A stretch of DNA of 64,000 nt from Acinetobacter seifertii (GCF_000368065.1 NZ_KB851203.1:372001-436000); one strand, 5' to 3'; counted from the first letter of the stretch, positions 39,225 through 49,080 are shown. Notes: a model not told the origin generated them from the sequence alone. Numbers and translations: made by a program.

Positions 39225-40487
39225 ATGTCTGATCGCATTCGGGAAAAACTACAGATTCTTGCTGATGCTGCTAAATATGATGTGTCTTGTTCATCAAGTG
39301 GCAGTGACCGTAAAAACAAAGATAAAGGTCTAGGGGATGCCAGCCATTCGGGTATTTGCCATACCTATACTGAAGATGGCCGCTGTGTATCTCTCTTAAA
39401 AATTCTATTTAGTAATGTGTGTATTTTTGACTGCGCCTACTGTGTTTCACGCCGTTCTAATGACGTCCAGCGTGCAGCATTTACGGTGCAAGAGGTCGTA
39501 GACTTAACTATTAATTTTTACCGCCGTAATTATATTGAAGGGTTATTTTTAAGCTCAGGCATTTTTAAATCGGCGGATCATACGATGGAGCGTATGCTTC
39601 AAGTCGTGAAAAAGTTGCGTCTTGAAGAAAACTTTAATGGTTATATTCATCTAAAAACCATTCCGGGAGCATCGCCTGAACTGATTCATGAAGCAGGTTT
39701 ATATGCTGATCGTATGAGTATTAATTTAGAGATGCCGACCGAAATTGGACTAAAAACTTTTGCGCCAGAAAAATCACATCAGGAAGTACAAAAAGATTTA
39801 GGACTAGTCCGGGACAGGCTCATTCAGCTTAAAGATGAGCGACAAATCATTAAGCATGTACCGAAATATGTACCAGCAGGGCAGACCACCCAGATGGTAG
39901 TGGGGGCCCATCAAGAGTCAGACCAAGATGTCTTGTTTATGGCAGACAAGCACTATAAAGAATTTAAACTCAAGCGCGTCTATTTTTCGGGTTATATCCC
40001 AATTAATACCGAAAATAATTACTTGCCAGCAGTGGGTTCTGCACCGCCGTTGCTTCGTGAAAATAGGCTCTATCAAAGCGATTGGTTGATGCGTTTTTAC
40101 GGTTTTCAGGTCAATGAAATCGTCAATGAAAAACACCCAAACTTAGACCTTGATGTAGACCCGAAATTAAGCTGGGCTTTAAGGCATCCTGAACAGTTTC
40201 CAGTAGATTTAAACCGTGCCGATTACCAAATGATTTTGCGTGTGCCGGGCATTGGGGTGAAATCGGCCAAGAAAATTGTGCAGGCTCGCCGTTTTGGAAA
40301 AATCCATATCGATTTACTTAAAAAATTAGGCGTGGCCTACCAGCGTGCAAAATTCTTTATTCGCTGTGAAGACAGTCCAAAATTCCAAAAGGAACTATCT
40401 TCTGGGTACATTCGACAGCAGATTTTAACGCAGGGATCTTCGAAATATGTGCAGCAACTCTCGCCACAATTAAGCCTTGGGTTTTAG
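39225..40487 (+). CDS. Radical SAM protein with helix-hairpin-helix (putative DNA modification/repair)
   Basis: A 420-residue radical SAM protein of the TIGR03916-type family. The cluster motif is Cys-x3-Cys-x2-Cys in 'VCIFDCAYCVSRRSND', with additional Cys upstream ('SCSSSGSDRKNK' and 'GICHTYTEDGRC'). A C-terminal helix-hairpin-helix, 'MILRVPGIGVKSAKKIVQARR', points to DNA binding. It is three bases from its partner gene. The family is proposed to act in DNA modification or repair, but the reaction is unknown. Confidence 0.85.
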   Translation: MSDRIREKLQILADAAKYDVSCSSSGSDRKNKDKGLGDASHSGICHTYTEDGRCVSLLKILFSNVCIFDCAYCVSRRSNDVQRAAFTVQEVVDLTINFYRRNYIEGLFLSSGIFKSADHTMERMLQVVKKLRLEENFNGYIHLKTIPGASPELIHEAGLYADRMSINLEMPTEIGLKTFAPEKSHQEVQKDLGLVRDRLIQLKDERQIIKHVPKYVPAGQTTQMVVGAHQESDQDVLFMADKHYKEFKLKRVYFSGYIPINTENNYLPAVGSAPPLLRENRLYQSDWLMRFYGFQVNEIVNEKHPNLDLDVDPKLSWALRHPEQFPVDLNRADYQMILRVPGIGVKSAKKIVQARRFGKIHIDLLKKLGVAYQRAKFFIRCEDSPKFQKELSSGYIRQQILTQGSSKYVQQLSPQLSLGF

Positions 40488-40490
40488 GCC

Positions 40491-41288
40491 ATGTTTAATG
40501 AGGAAGTTGCTTACTATTTTGATGGTTCAATGGTTGGGCTGCTAAGCTGTGTTTTTCGTGCATTTCAATTTAAAGAATTACAGGTCAAACTCTGTCTGAA
40601 TGATGCAGCTCAGCATGGCTTATTTACCGATAAAATTGAGGTTGCAAATAATGAGCAACATGCCGAACGTGTGTGGTCTGCGCTACAAAAAAAGCTTTCA
40701 TCTTCTTCGTTAAAACAATTTTATTTTGCTTATCTATCTGAATCTTTAGATGCCTATCAGCATTTATTTAATTATTGTATTTATGTGTTTAGTAATCATT
40801 CGTCTGTAGAAAAAGATTATTCGCAGCCAAGTGTTTTAGCGATTGCGCAGTGGACGAAAAAAGTCGGGCGAGAAAAGCATAGAATGGAGGCTTTTATTCG
40901 CTTTAAGAAAACTAAAGATGAGCTTTTTTTAAGTTTAGTACGTCCCGATTTTAATGTTTTACCACTTATTCAGCCTCATTTTAAACGGCGTTATCAAGAT
41001 CAGCGTTGGCTCATTTATGACGAGCAACGTAAGTTTGGTATTTATTATGATTTAAGTGAAATACATGAAGTTTCACTCGAAGCCTCTGAAGTTGACCGTA
41101 ATTTAAAAAATGGTATGAGTCAAAGCTTTCAACTTGAGCTAGATGAACAAGAAGTTTTGTATGATCAACTTTGGAAAGATTATTTCAAGAGCGTAAATAT
41201 TACAGAACGCCAGAATATAAAACTTCATGTGCAGTATTTGCCGAAGCGGTATTGGCGCTACTTAAATGAAAAATTGATGGAATATTAA
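40491..41288 (+). CDS. Partner of the radical SAM protein (TIGR03915-like)
   Basis: A 265-residue protein of the family always found with the radical SAM/HhH protein. Landmarks are the start 'YYFDGSMVGLLSCVFRAF', the 'VGREKHRMEAFIRFKKTKDELFL' block and 'RRYQDQRWLIYDEQRKFGIYYDL', and the C-terminal 'LPKRYWRYLNEK'. In some bacteria it is fused to a uracil-DNA-glycosylase-like domain; here that domain is absent and the protein ends after the linker family. Function unknown. Confidence 0.83.
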   Translation: MFNEEVAYYFDGSMVGLLSCVFRAFQFKELQVKLCLNDAAQHGLFTDKIEVANNEQHAERVWSALQKKLSSSSLKQFYFAYLSESLDAYQHLFNYCIYVFSNHSSVEKDYSQPSVLAIAQWTKKVGREKHRMEAFIRFKKTKDELFLSLVRPDFNVLPLIQPHFKRRYQDQRWLIYDEQRKFGIYYDLSEIHEVSLEASEVDRNLKNGMSQSFQLELDEQEVLYDQLWKDYFKSVNITERQNIKLHVQYLPKRYWRYLNEKLMEY

Positions 41289-41420
41289 AGTTTTAAAATA
41301 GTAAGAATAACTTCAATAAATTCTCTGAAAATTAAAAGATATAATTTAAATGCATTTTATACGGCTTTGGGCGTATACTTTTGCCCGTTATAAATAACGG
41401 CATATCCCCAAAGGTGTACT

Positions 41421-42521
41421 GTGAGTGTTATACAGCGAGAATGGTTACAGATTTTAAAGCCGAATTTTAAGGTTTTACCACTAAAAGAGCGATTGCTTTG
41501 CGGTATTGGAGCACTATGTGGTTTAGCAATTTCTTCCTTAATTAGTTGGTATGTTCTTGGCGGAATTAATGCTTGGTACATCGCGCCTATGGGTGCCTCA
41601 TCTGTTCTTTTATTTGCAGTTTCAACCAGTCCATTGGCTCAACCATGGAACGTGATTGTTGGTAATACTTTAGCTGGCATTATTGGGGTTGCCTGTGCAC
41701 AGTGGATTCCTGATTTAACTACGGCTTTTAGTGTGGCTGTCGGGCTTGCCATCTTTTTAATGATGACCACCGACTCGTTACACCCACCAAGTGGCGCAGT
41801 TGCAATTACGGCTGTACTGGGTGGTGCTGCAATTCATAAATTAGGTTTTTATTTCATTCTTTATCCAGTTTTACTCAACTCGTTACTGCTACTTGGGTTT
41901 GCTGTTTTCTTCAATCGATTGATTGGGCGACATTATCCTGTTACCGCACATTTAAATGAGCGAAGTAAGGATCCAACGCCTACTCAGAAAGTATCGATTC
42001 AGCTAAAAGATATTGAGTATGCATTAGGGCATCACACTGAACTGTTAGATATCAGCCAGTACGACTTAGAAAAAATCATTTTAGAAGCGCAAGAACATGC
42101 CAATGAACGCATGGTGAACCAATATATCTGTCAGGATATTATGAGTCATGATGTGATTAAGTTGCATGAAGACGACGATATTCACCAAGCACTCGATAAG
42201 TTTAAACAAGTGAACTTGATGAGCTTACCTGTGGTCAATGCAGAAAACCATTTGGTCGGAACTTTAGCGCTCTATGAAGTCGTAGAATGGTTTAAAGGCG
42301 CAGCCGATCCAAGAAACTCTTGGCAGCATTATGTAAAGCAGATCATGAGTCGTCGAGTGGTTACTGTACTACCAACCCAACCTATTCAAGATTTGGTGCC
42401 ATACTTTGTTGAAAAGTCTTTTAACTACATTCCTGTTGTTGAAGATCGTAAGCTTATAGGAATGATTAGCCGTGCAGATATGATTGCTGCATTACAGCAA
42501 CAGTTAAATCGAAAATTGTGA
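41421..42521 (+). CDS. HPP-family membrane protein with CBS pair
   Basis: A 366-residue protein. Residues about 25-180 hold four to five helices of the HPP family, with 'MTTDSLHPPSGAVAITAVLGG' carrying the His-Pro-Pro name motif. Residues 235-365 are two CBS domains ('IMSHDVIKLHEDDDIHQAL' and 'IMSRRVVTVLPTQPIQDLV'). HPP proteins have been linked to nitrite transport; CBS pairs sense adenine nucleotides. A regulated channel or transporter is likely. The start is GTG at 41421 with an AAAGGTG site. Confidence 0.82.
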   Translation: MSVIQREWLQILKPNFKVLPLKERLLCGIGALCGLAISSLISWYVLGGINAWYIAPMGASSVLLFAVSTSPLAQPWNVIVGNTLAGIIGVACAQWIPDLTTAFSVAVGLAIFLMMTTDSLHPPSGAVAITAVLGGAAIHKLGFYFILYPVLLNSLLLLGFAVFFNRLIGRHYPVTAHLNERSKDPTPTQKVSIQLKDIEYALGHHTELLDISQYDLEKIILEAQEHANERMVNQYICQDIMSHDVIKLHEDDDIHQALDKFKQVNLMSLPVVNAENHLVGTLALYEVVEWFKGAADPRNSWQHYVKQIMSRRVVTVLPTQPIQDLVPYFVEKSFNYIPVVEDRKLIGMISRADMIAALQQQLNRKL

Positions 42522-42530
42522 TTTTAAGAA

Positions 42531-42570
42531 TAAAAAAAGCTACGGTTGATTAGGGGATGCAACCGTAGCG
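42531..42570 (-). terminator. Terminator of the PspC-domain gene
   Basis: A 10-bp perfect stem (42539-42548 with 42560-42569). The A-run lies on its left side, so the T-run is on the minus strand; it ends the gene at 42591. Confidence 0.8.
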
Positions 42571-42590
42571 ACCAAAATAAACTAAGTTAT

Positions 42591-42845
42591 TTAATGTATT
42601 TGTTCTTCTCGTACAGTACGAACAGGTTGTTGATAACCTTGGACTTGTTCAGGCTGTCTTTTAGGAATGACTAACCATAAAACGAGATAAACTAAAATCC
42701 CTGGGAAAGCCGCACTCATTACCGAAACCAATACGAAAATAATGCGTAATAAATTTGCGTTCCAACCAAAACGTTCAGCAATACCGCCCATTACACCGGC
42801 GATCATGCTTTGTCGGTTCGAGCGATATAAACCAGAATTGGCCAT
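42591..42845 (-). CDS. PspC-domain protein
   Basis: An 84-residue protein: basic N-terminus, PspC motif 'MIAGVMGGIAERFGWNANLLRIIFVL', one long hydrophobic stretch (residues 34-62), then a Gln/Arg-rich cytosolic tail. PspC domains sense envelope stress, but this is the short form with no pspA/pspB nearby. It has a strong AGGAG ribosome site. Confidence 0.82.
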   Translation of the reverse strand: MANSGLYRSNRQSMIAGVMGGIAERFGWNANLLRIIFVLVSVMSAAFPGILVYLVLWLVIPKRQPEQVQGYQQPVRTVREEQIH

Positions 42846-43086
42846 CTAATTCTCCTCAAATATATAAACTACAAGGAATCATTTATTCACTTGTTTAATA
42901 AAGATATGGAGATCGAATTACCAAGTTAAAGTCTTAATAAAACTAAAAATGGTTAAAATATGTAAACGATTTAAAGGAATGAAAGAAACATCAACTAAAA
43001 TGCACTTTTTCAGGGCTAAATCTTATTTATATAGGTAAATAGTTCTTGGATTAAAGATAAACTTGTAACATTGCTGTCGTATTTAA

Positions 43087-43746
43087 ATGATGTATATATC
43101 TTTGAAGCAGTCTGGTTTTGTAATAAAGCATTTAGGTTTAATGATTATCCTAGGTATAGGGTTAACTGCCTGCGATGTAAACCATGCGGAATCGAAAGAT
43201 CATTCCAGTGTATCCACGACAGCTTCAAAGCATGAAAATGACGCTATAAAAAATAACTCGGCAGTAACAACTTTAGATGCTGCTGCTGGTCGGACTTTTC
43301 TACCAAATAATTCACAAGGCCACTTACAAAAATTGTCGGCCTCATCGTTACAGTATGTTGGACGTTATCATACTCGCATATCTTGTACAGATGCTTTTGC
43401 TGATTGTGAGAACGGGGAAGCTGAATATATTTTAAATTTACTAGCTGATGGTTCTGCCTACTGGAATGTAGTTCATTACGGACGTATAGGTACTAAAGAT
43501 GGCGCTAAAAGTGCGGTTGTAAATCAATTGTGTCCTAACTTAACGTGGAAAGTAGATAATGTAGAACATAATTTAATTATTCATTGCCCCGCATCAGATG
43601 TGAATTTCTATTTTAATATTGATTCAGAACGAATTTTATCGGTAAATTTAGAAAAACTCTTTTATAGTGATTATGGTAAAAATCGTGAGTTTCTAGAACA
43701 AAATTATTTTGTTCCTACAAAAGCTTATATCCTTAAAAAAGAATAA
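43087..43746 (+). CDS. Predicted lipoprotein
   Basis: A 219-residue protein with an N-terminal hydrophobic segment ending in Gly-Leu-Thr-Ala-Cys (about residue 29), so probably a lipoprotein. A Ser/Thr/His/Lys-rich linker follows, then a domain with 'YVGRYHTRISCTDAFADCENGEAEYILNLLADGSAYW', which resembles the NlpE N-terminal copper-resistance-like barrel (G-Y-x-G-x-x-P-C-A-D-C-x-G). The pattern is partial; NlpE relation is a guess. Stands alone with its own terminator. Confidence 0.65.
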   Translation: MMYISLKQSGFVIKHLGLMIILGIGLTACDVNHAESKDHSSVSTTASKHENDAIKNNSAVTTLDAAAGRTFLPNNSQGHLQKLSASSLQYVGRYHTRISCTDAFADCENGEAEYILNLLADGSAYWNVVHYGRIGTKDGAKSAVVNQLCPNLTWKVDNVEHNLIIHCPASDVNFYFNIDSERILSVNLEKLFYSDYGKNREFLEQNYFVPTKAYILKKE

Positions 43747-43762
43747 AGTTAATTTAAATATA

Positions 43763-43795
43763 AAAAAAGAGCGCAATATAAATTGCGCTCTTTTA
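43763..43795. terminator. Bidirectional terminator
   Basis: A 9-bp perfect stem (43769-43777 with 43782-43790) with A and T runs, between convergent genes. Confidence 0.85.
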
Positions 43796-43815
43796 ATTTA
43801 AGTATTTACAAATCA

Positions 43816-45639
43816 TTAGTAGTCGAAGCTAAAGTGTTCAACTGGTAATGAAGTAAGTGTGCGAGATGTAGTTACCATCGATTCTGCATGACCTTGTGCA
43901 CGTGGCAATAAACGGTCGAAGTAGAAATCAGCAACTTTAATTTTTGCTTTATAGAACTCAGGGGTTTCTTGACCGTTGCCAGCTTCTAATTTTTCAGAAG
44001 CAATCACAGCTTGTTGAGCCCAGAAGTAAGCCATCATGACATAGCCTGAGAACATTAAGAAATCTACAGAAGCAGAAGACACGATGTCGCGGTCTTTACG
44101 TGCAGCAAGCATGATACGAACTGTTAAAGTGTTCCACTGAGCACAAAGCTTAGTTAAGTCCCAAGCAAAACGACGTAAGTATTTATTACGTGCGTGAGCA
44201 GCACAGAATTTTAAGATTTCAGCAGTGTATTCACGTACTACTTTACCTTTTGAACTTAACAACACTTTACGACCAATTAAGTCGAGTGCTTGAACACCAG
44301 TTGTTCCTTCGTATAGGGTCGCAATACGTGCATCACGTGCGATTTGCTCCATACCCCATTCTTTAATATAGCCATGACCGCCGTAAACTTGCATACCGTG
44401 GTTGGCTGCTTCTAAACCAAGTTCAGTTAAGAAACCTTTTAAGATCGGTGTATAGAAACCAAGTTTGTCATCGTAGTCTTCAAAAGCAGCTTGATCACCG
44501 CGTGTTAACGCATCTGTCATTTTGTCAGCAATTTGCGCAGCATAGTAAATCATTGCACGACCGCCTTCAGCGATTGCTTTTTGAGTTAAAAGCATACGGC
44601 GTACGTCTGCGTGGTGAATGATTGCATCAGCAACTTTATCTGGATCTTTCTTTCCAGATAGCGCACGCATAGACATACGGTCTTTAGCATATGGAAGAGC
44701 ACCTTGGAAAGATAACTCAGCATGTGCAATACCTTGAACTGCAGTACCAATACGTGCTGTGTTCATGAAAGTAAACATTGCATGTAAGCCTTTGTTTACT
44801 TCACCAATTAAGTAGCCTGTTGCATTATCAAAGTTGAGTACAGCTGTTGCAGAAGCACGAATACCCATTTTGTGTTCGATTGAACCACAAGTTACGGTAT
44901 TGCGTTCACCAACACCGCCATCTGCTGTAGGCATGAATTTAGGTACGATAAACAAAGAAATACCACGTGTACCAGCTGGTGCATCTGGAAGGCGAGCAAG
45001 TACGATGTGAATAATGTTTTCAGTTAAATCGTGTTCACCTGCAGAAATAAAGATTTTTGTACCTGTGAGTTTGTAAGTACCATCTGCTTGAGGTTCAGCT
45101 TTAGTTTTTACTTGGCCTAAGTCTGTACCACATTGAGGTTCGGTTAAGCACATTGTGCCGCTCCATGTACCTTCAACAAGTTTAGGCATATACGTTTGTT
45201 TTTGCTCATCTGTACCGAATTGCAAAATCGTGTTCATACAACCTGAGCTTAATCCTGGATACATGGTAAATGACCAGTTTGCAGTACCCATCATCTCTGA
45301 TTTAATCAGGTTTAGAGACATTGGTAGGCCTTGACCACCAAACTCTTCAGGATAAGAAAGCCCTTGCCAGCCACCCATTACGAACTGGTCATAAGCTTCT
45401 TTAAAACCTTTTGGCGTTTTTACTTCGCCGTTGTCAAAATGGCAACCTTCTTCATCGCCAGATTGGTTAAGTGGTGACAGTACGTTTTCACAATAATCTG
45501 CCGCACCTTCAAGAATCATATCTACAGTATCTGGATCTGCACTTTCACCATTTGATAAAGTTTTATAGTGAGCAGGATAATCTAGTACTTCATTCATTAA
45601 GAAGCGGATATCGTGTAGGGGAGCTTTATATGCTGGCAT
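43816..45639 (-). CDS. Acyl-CoA dehydrogenase
   Basis: A 607-residue FAD acyl-CoA dehydrogenase of the long form with an N-terminal extension and extra C-terminal domain (DmdC / FadE-relative group). Landmarks are 'MCLTEPQCGTDLGQV', 'TGTKIFISAGEHD', and the catalytic region 'YEGTTGVQALDLIGRK'. It introduces the alpha-beta double bond in an acyl-CoA; substrate chain length is not assigned. A GGATTAAAG site precedes the ATG. Confidence 0.88.
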   Translation of the reverse strand: MPAYKAPLHDIRFLMNEVLDYPAHYKTLSNGESADPDTVDMILEGAADYCENVLSPLNQSGDEEGCHFDNGEVKTPKGFKEAYDQFVMGGWQGLSYPEEFGGQGLPMSLNLIKSEMMGTANWSFTMYPGLSSGCMNTILQFGTDEQKQTYMPKLVEGTWSGTMCLTEPQCGTDLGQVKTKAEPQADGTYKLTGTKIFISAGEHDLTENIIHIVLARLPDAPAGTRGISLFIVPKFMPTADGGVGERNTVTCGSIEHKMGIRASATAVLNFDNATGYLIGEVNKGLHAMFTFMNTARIGTAVQGIAHAELSFQGALPYAKDRMSMRALSGKKDPDKVADAIIHHADVRRMLLTQKAIAEGGRAMIYYAAQIADKMTDALTRGDQAAFEDYDDKLGFYTPILKGFLTELGLEAANHGMQVYGGHGYIKEWGMEQIARDARIATLYEGTTGVQALDLIGRKVLLSSKGKVVREYTAEILKFCAAHARNKYLRRFAWDLTKLCAQWNTLTVRIMLAARKDRDIVSSASVDFLMFSGYVMMAYFWAQQAVIASEKLEAGNGQETPEFYKAKIKVADFYFDRLLPRAQGHAESMVTTSRTLTSLPVEHFSFDY

Positions 45640-45895
45640 GGCTTTAATCCTAATTTTGAATCATTGTGGGATTATCTCAATCGATGATTTGATTATTCAC
45701 TCGCATGATAAAAATACAATGTTAATCACACCCGAAAAGAATGTCAGAAAAGCGAATTTTGTCGAAAATAAATACACCGTAAATTATATTTTCTGATAAA
45801 GTCAGGTCTTATACTTTTATGTGAAAAAACAACTAATTTTTTATTTTTAGCAAGTTTTGCTGAAAAGATAAAGCGATAAGGTTTTAAAAAAGGTT

Positions 45896-48244
45896 ATGCA
45901 TTTAAAATATCTCAGTTTATGTTTATTTAGTTTGGGCTTGACGGCGTGCGCGCAACACAGTGTGCGTCCGCAATTGGCATCTGCGAATTTAGAGCAAAAA
46001 GCTATCCAAAGCGTTAACGCGATGTATGAATATCCAAGTTATGATTATCGCGGAAACTTTAAAATTACGGTTGATCCATCACAAATAAAGCAAAATTCAA
46101 AAGCTGAAAATACACCTAAGCTTGATGCTGAATTACAAAAGAAAGTCGATCAGTACCTACGTGAGCAAAAGGTTGGCTTAAGTAAAGCACAGAAACAAAC
46201 CCTCTATGCGGCTATTGCAAATGAACAAGGCGATTTGGGACTGACCTCATCAGCACGTTCTGACAAAGTAAATGCCGTATTAATTAATTTATTAAATGAT
46301 CTTCAATTTAGCTATGACGGTTCAATTCATTATCGTCAAAAAATGGGTTCATTTAACCTAACTGCCAGATATGAAAAGCCAACGCTATTGGTTCAGGCAA
46401 AATTGCCAATGGTGCTTGATTTAGAAAATTATAAGTTTTATGTAAATTACTTCGGTTTAATGCCGTATTTAGTCAATAAAGAAAATCAAAACAATTTAAC
46501 TTACATTGATTTTTCAAAGTACAAAGACTTCTTTAGAAATGTCGATATGAAGAAGTTTGTTGAATATCTTAAAGCTTCTAGTGCAGTGTCATATCGTTTG
46601 GCTGACCCGCAAAACTTACAACGTGTATCTCTGACAGATACTGATCGTAAGGCTGGGGCTGTTGATAAAATTCGTTTGAAAACTACGATTGAAGAGTTGC
46701 TTTTAGAAGTTGAGCTGTATGGTCAGGTCAATGATAAATACCTTCAAAAAAGTGTTTTAGGCTTCGATAATGAAAAGATGGCAGAAAAGGTAGCAACTGA
46801 GCTTGCTGCTTCTGAAGCAAAAAAAGGAGCGGCTAGTAAGGAAGAACAAAAAGTTTCTTCCGATGATGCTGCTGCTGTAAGTCAGGAATTATATAGTTTA
46901 ATCAACGCACATTTTGATGGTGCTCTTTCATCCGATGATGAAGGTGAAGATAATTTAAGTGCGGCGGCGCAAGCTCCTGAAGCTGCAGATGCATCGGCTT
47001 CTGAAGACGAAGATGCCAGTGAAGAAGCTGCTGCAGATGGTGTACAAGATGCACAAGCTGAAGATGTTGTAACCCTCACTGAAGATCAATGTATTGAATT
47101 AAAAACACTGAAGAAACCTGTTGCTTTAGGTGATATTAATTATTGCCAAGTTTATGGCATTGATGTGCTAGACCAGAGCGCTGCAAGTGCTGAAAAAGTT
47201 CAAACTAAGTCTCGCCGAGACGCTTTAAAACAAACGTTTGAAGCTTATAACCAAAACCAGTTTATCAATGATGAAGCTTTCAAAGCTTTATGGTTAAAAC
47301 ATAAAGCTGAGATTGAGCAAGCTTTACCGAAGCAAAGAAATCCAATCACGATTGATGTGGCTTTAGATGACAAAGGCCGTGCAGTGAACATGGCTTATGA
47401 TGTTGCTTATACGCCAGCCGAGTTTAAACATAGCTTCAATATTAAAGCTGATATGCAAATTTTAAACTATGGTAAAGCGACCTCAATTGATCAACAGCAA
47501 CTTAAACAAGCCAAATCTGTAGCTGAAGCAAGTAAAGGTTCTATGCTAGAAAACTTTATTAAAGGCTTTGGTGACAAACTCGGTCAAGGTGATGTGTTAG
47601 AGCATCCTGTGGGCACGCATAGTGACGTACAAGATCTAGATGCAAATCTGGCTGTACTTGCAGATAAAACCTATGACGCAACGCATGCCTATGACAAAAC
47701 TTATAAAGCAGTATTTATTGCCAAATTGACTGCTGAAAAACCGTCATATATTAAGTATTACTCTGTTCAACAGCTACAAGAAATTGCTGAGGTTTATGCT
47801 TACTGGTTCTCAGAAGAAGATACCTATAATCCTCAAGGAAAAGCCTTAGAACGCATTACAGCTTTACAGAAAAAGCATCATCTTGAGCAAGATGAGCAGT
47901 TTGACCATGAGTTAGGTCGTGCTGTAGATCATATTGTAATAGAGACCATGCAAGGTAAAGCAGGGCGTGAAGCTTGGCAGAAACTACAGAAGCAATATAA
48001 ACAGCCTGCCCAACTTTTCTCAAAACAGTATCAGTTAGAGTTTGAAAAACAAAACGGTGTTTCTGCTGAAGAAAAACATTTGTTATCAGAAACGGCTGAT
48101 ATTTTAGGGAACGTTTATGTGGCAGCTCGTAAACAACAGCTTACGGAAAAAACAATTCAGAAGTTAAAACCTGAACATAATGAATTTATTGATTATGAAA
48201 TTTTCCGAGATGTTTATAAGCAAATGGTCGCTGCTAAAAAATAG
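45896..48244 (+). CDS. Large lipoprotein with acidic linker, unknown function
   Basis: A 782-residue predicted lipoprotein; signal peptide ends in Leu-Thr-Ala-Cys at residue 18. Three parts: an N-terminal domain (about 30-290), a strongly acidic Ala/Ser/Asp/Glu linker (about 300-395), and a C-terminal domain with a Cys pair just after the linker ('DQCIELKT' and 'INYCQVYG') and helical segments to the end. No family recognised. It has its own promoter region and terminator, so it works as a single gene. Confidence 0.65.
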   Translation: MHLKYLSLCLFSLGLTACAQHSVRPQLASANLEQKAIQSVNAMYEYPSYDYRGNFKITVDPSQIKQNSKAENTPKLDAELQKKVDQYLREQKVGLSKAQKQTLYAAIANEQGDLGLTSSARSDKVNAVLINLLNDLQFSYDGSIHYRQKMGSFNLTARYEKPTLLVQAKLPMVLDLENYKFYVNYFGLMPYLVNKENQNNLTYIDFSKYKDFFRNVDMKKFVEYLKASSAVSYRLADPQNLQRVSLTDTDRKAGAVDKIRLKTTIEELLLEVELYGQVNDKYLQKSVLGFDNEKMAEKVATELAASEAKKGAASKEEQKVSSDDAAAVSQELYSLINAHFDGALSSDDEGEDNLSAAAQAPEAADASASEDEDASEEAAADGVQDAQAEDVVTLTEDQCIELKTLKKPVALGDINYCQVYGIDVLDQSAASAEKVQTKSRRDALKQTFEAYNQNQFINDEAFKALWLKHKAEIEQALPKQRNPITIDVALDDKGRAVNMAYDVAYTPAEFKHSFNIKADMQILNYGKATSIDQQQLKQAKSVAEASKGSMLENFIKGFGDKLGQGDVLEHPVGTHSDVQDLDANLAVLADKTYDATHAYDKTYKAVFIAKLTAEKPSYIKYYSVQQLQEIAEVYAYWFSEEDTYNPQGKALERITALQKKHHLEQDEQFDHELGRAVDHIVIETMQGKAGREAWQKLQKQYKQPAQLFSKQYQLEFEKQNGVSAEEKHLLSETADILGNVYVAARKQQLTEKTIQKLKPEHNEFIDYEIFRDVYKQMVAAKK

Positions 48245-48254
48245 TCAATGAGAT

Positions 48255-48290
48255 AAAAAAAGAACCTACTTTAAGTAGGTTCTTTTTTTG
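48255..48290. terminator. Bidirectional terminator
   Basis: Stem AGAACCTAC with GTAGGTTCT inside 48261-48283, A and T runs on both sides, between convergent genes. Confidence 0.85.
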
Positions 48291-48291
48291 T

Positions 48292-49080
48292 TTATAAGAA
48301 ATCTCTTAAGTCTGGTCTTACACCATTCCAGATATAAAAAGCTTCAATCGCTTGGCCTACTAACATGCCAAAACCTTCTGCATAAGGCACATTACGTTGT
48401 TTAGCTTGATCTAGGAAACTAGATGGCTTGCCATAAGCCATCTCATAAGCATGTTTGAATTTTAATTTTTCAGGAAGTTGTAGAGCATCGCCTGAAAGGC
48501 TTGCAGAAGTCGCATTAACTACAATATCAAAATTCCCTTCTAAGTCATTTAGAGAAATAGCTTGTAGTTGAGCTTGCGGAACTGCTGTTTTTAAGTCATC
48601 TACAAGTTGCTCTGCACGAGCCAGAGTTCGATTTGCAATCACAATCTTTTTAGCACCAGCCTGTACCAGTGGATAAATAACACCACGAGTTGCACCACCA
48701 GCCCCTAAAATTAAAATAGTTGTATTCTCAAGATTCCAATCTAATGCTTGAATTGCGGCAACTAAGCCTTGACCATCAGTATTGTCACCATGCAATTTGC
48801 CATTTTCCATCCATAACGTATTTACAGCTTTAGCAATTTGGGCACGCTCAGTTAACACATCACATAAAGCAAAAGCTTGCTCTTTAAACGGAACGGTAAC
48901 GTTCATACCACTTCCGCCTTCTGCAAAGAAGCCACGCATACTTGATTCAAAGCCATCGAGAGGGGCCAGTCGTTTTTGATAGTCGAGATCAACACCTGTT
49001 TTTTTAGCGAAAGCATGATGCAATTCAGGAGAGCGTGATTGTTCGATCGGGTTGCCAATTACTGCAAACTGTTTGGTCAT
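48292..49080 (-). CDS. aroE: Shikimate dehydrogenase
   Basis: A 262-residue AroE. N-terminal 'FAVIGNPIEQSRSPELHHAFA' binds shikimate, the catalytic Lys is in 'NVTVPFKEQAF', the partner Asp in 'GDNTDGQGL', and the NADPH site is 'ILGAGGATRGV' plus 'IANRTLARAEQL'. It reduces 3-dehydroshikimate in aromatic amino-acid synthesis. The ATG at 49080 is preferred over a TTG twelve bases upstream, as it fits the family start and has a GGA-type site. Confidence 0.95.
   Translation of the reverse strand: MTKQFAVIGNPIEQSRSPELHHAFAKKTGVDLDYQKRLAPLDGFESSMRGFFAEGGSGMNVTVPFKEQAFALCDVLTERAQIAKAVNTLWMENGKLHGDNTDGQGLVAAIQALDWNLENTTILILGAGGATRGVIYPLVQAGAKKIVIANRTLARAEQLVDDLKTAVPQAQLQAISLNDLEGNFDIVVNATSASLSGDALQLPEKLKFKHAYEMAYGKPSSFLDQAKQRNVPYAEGFGMLVGQAIEAFYIWNGVRPDLRDFL

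Noticed and set aside
41350..41420. Hairpin CCGTTA/TAACGG before the HPP gene as a riboswitch
   Set aside because: Only six base pairs with no further conserved structure visible; it may be a minor leader hairpin.
46882..47079. Minus-strand Ser/Ala-rich frame under the large lipoprotein
   Set aside because: A mirror of the acidic Ala/Asp/Glu linker coding sequence.
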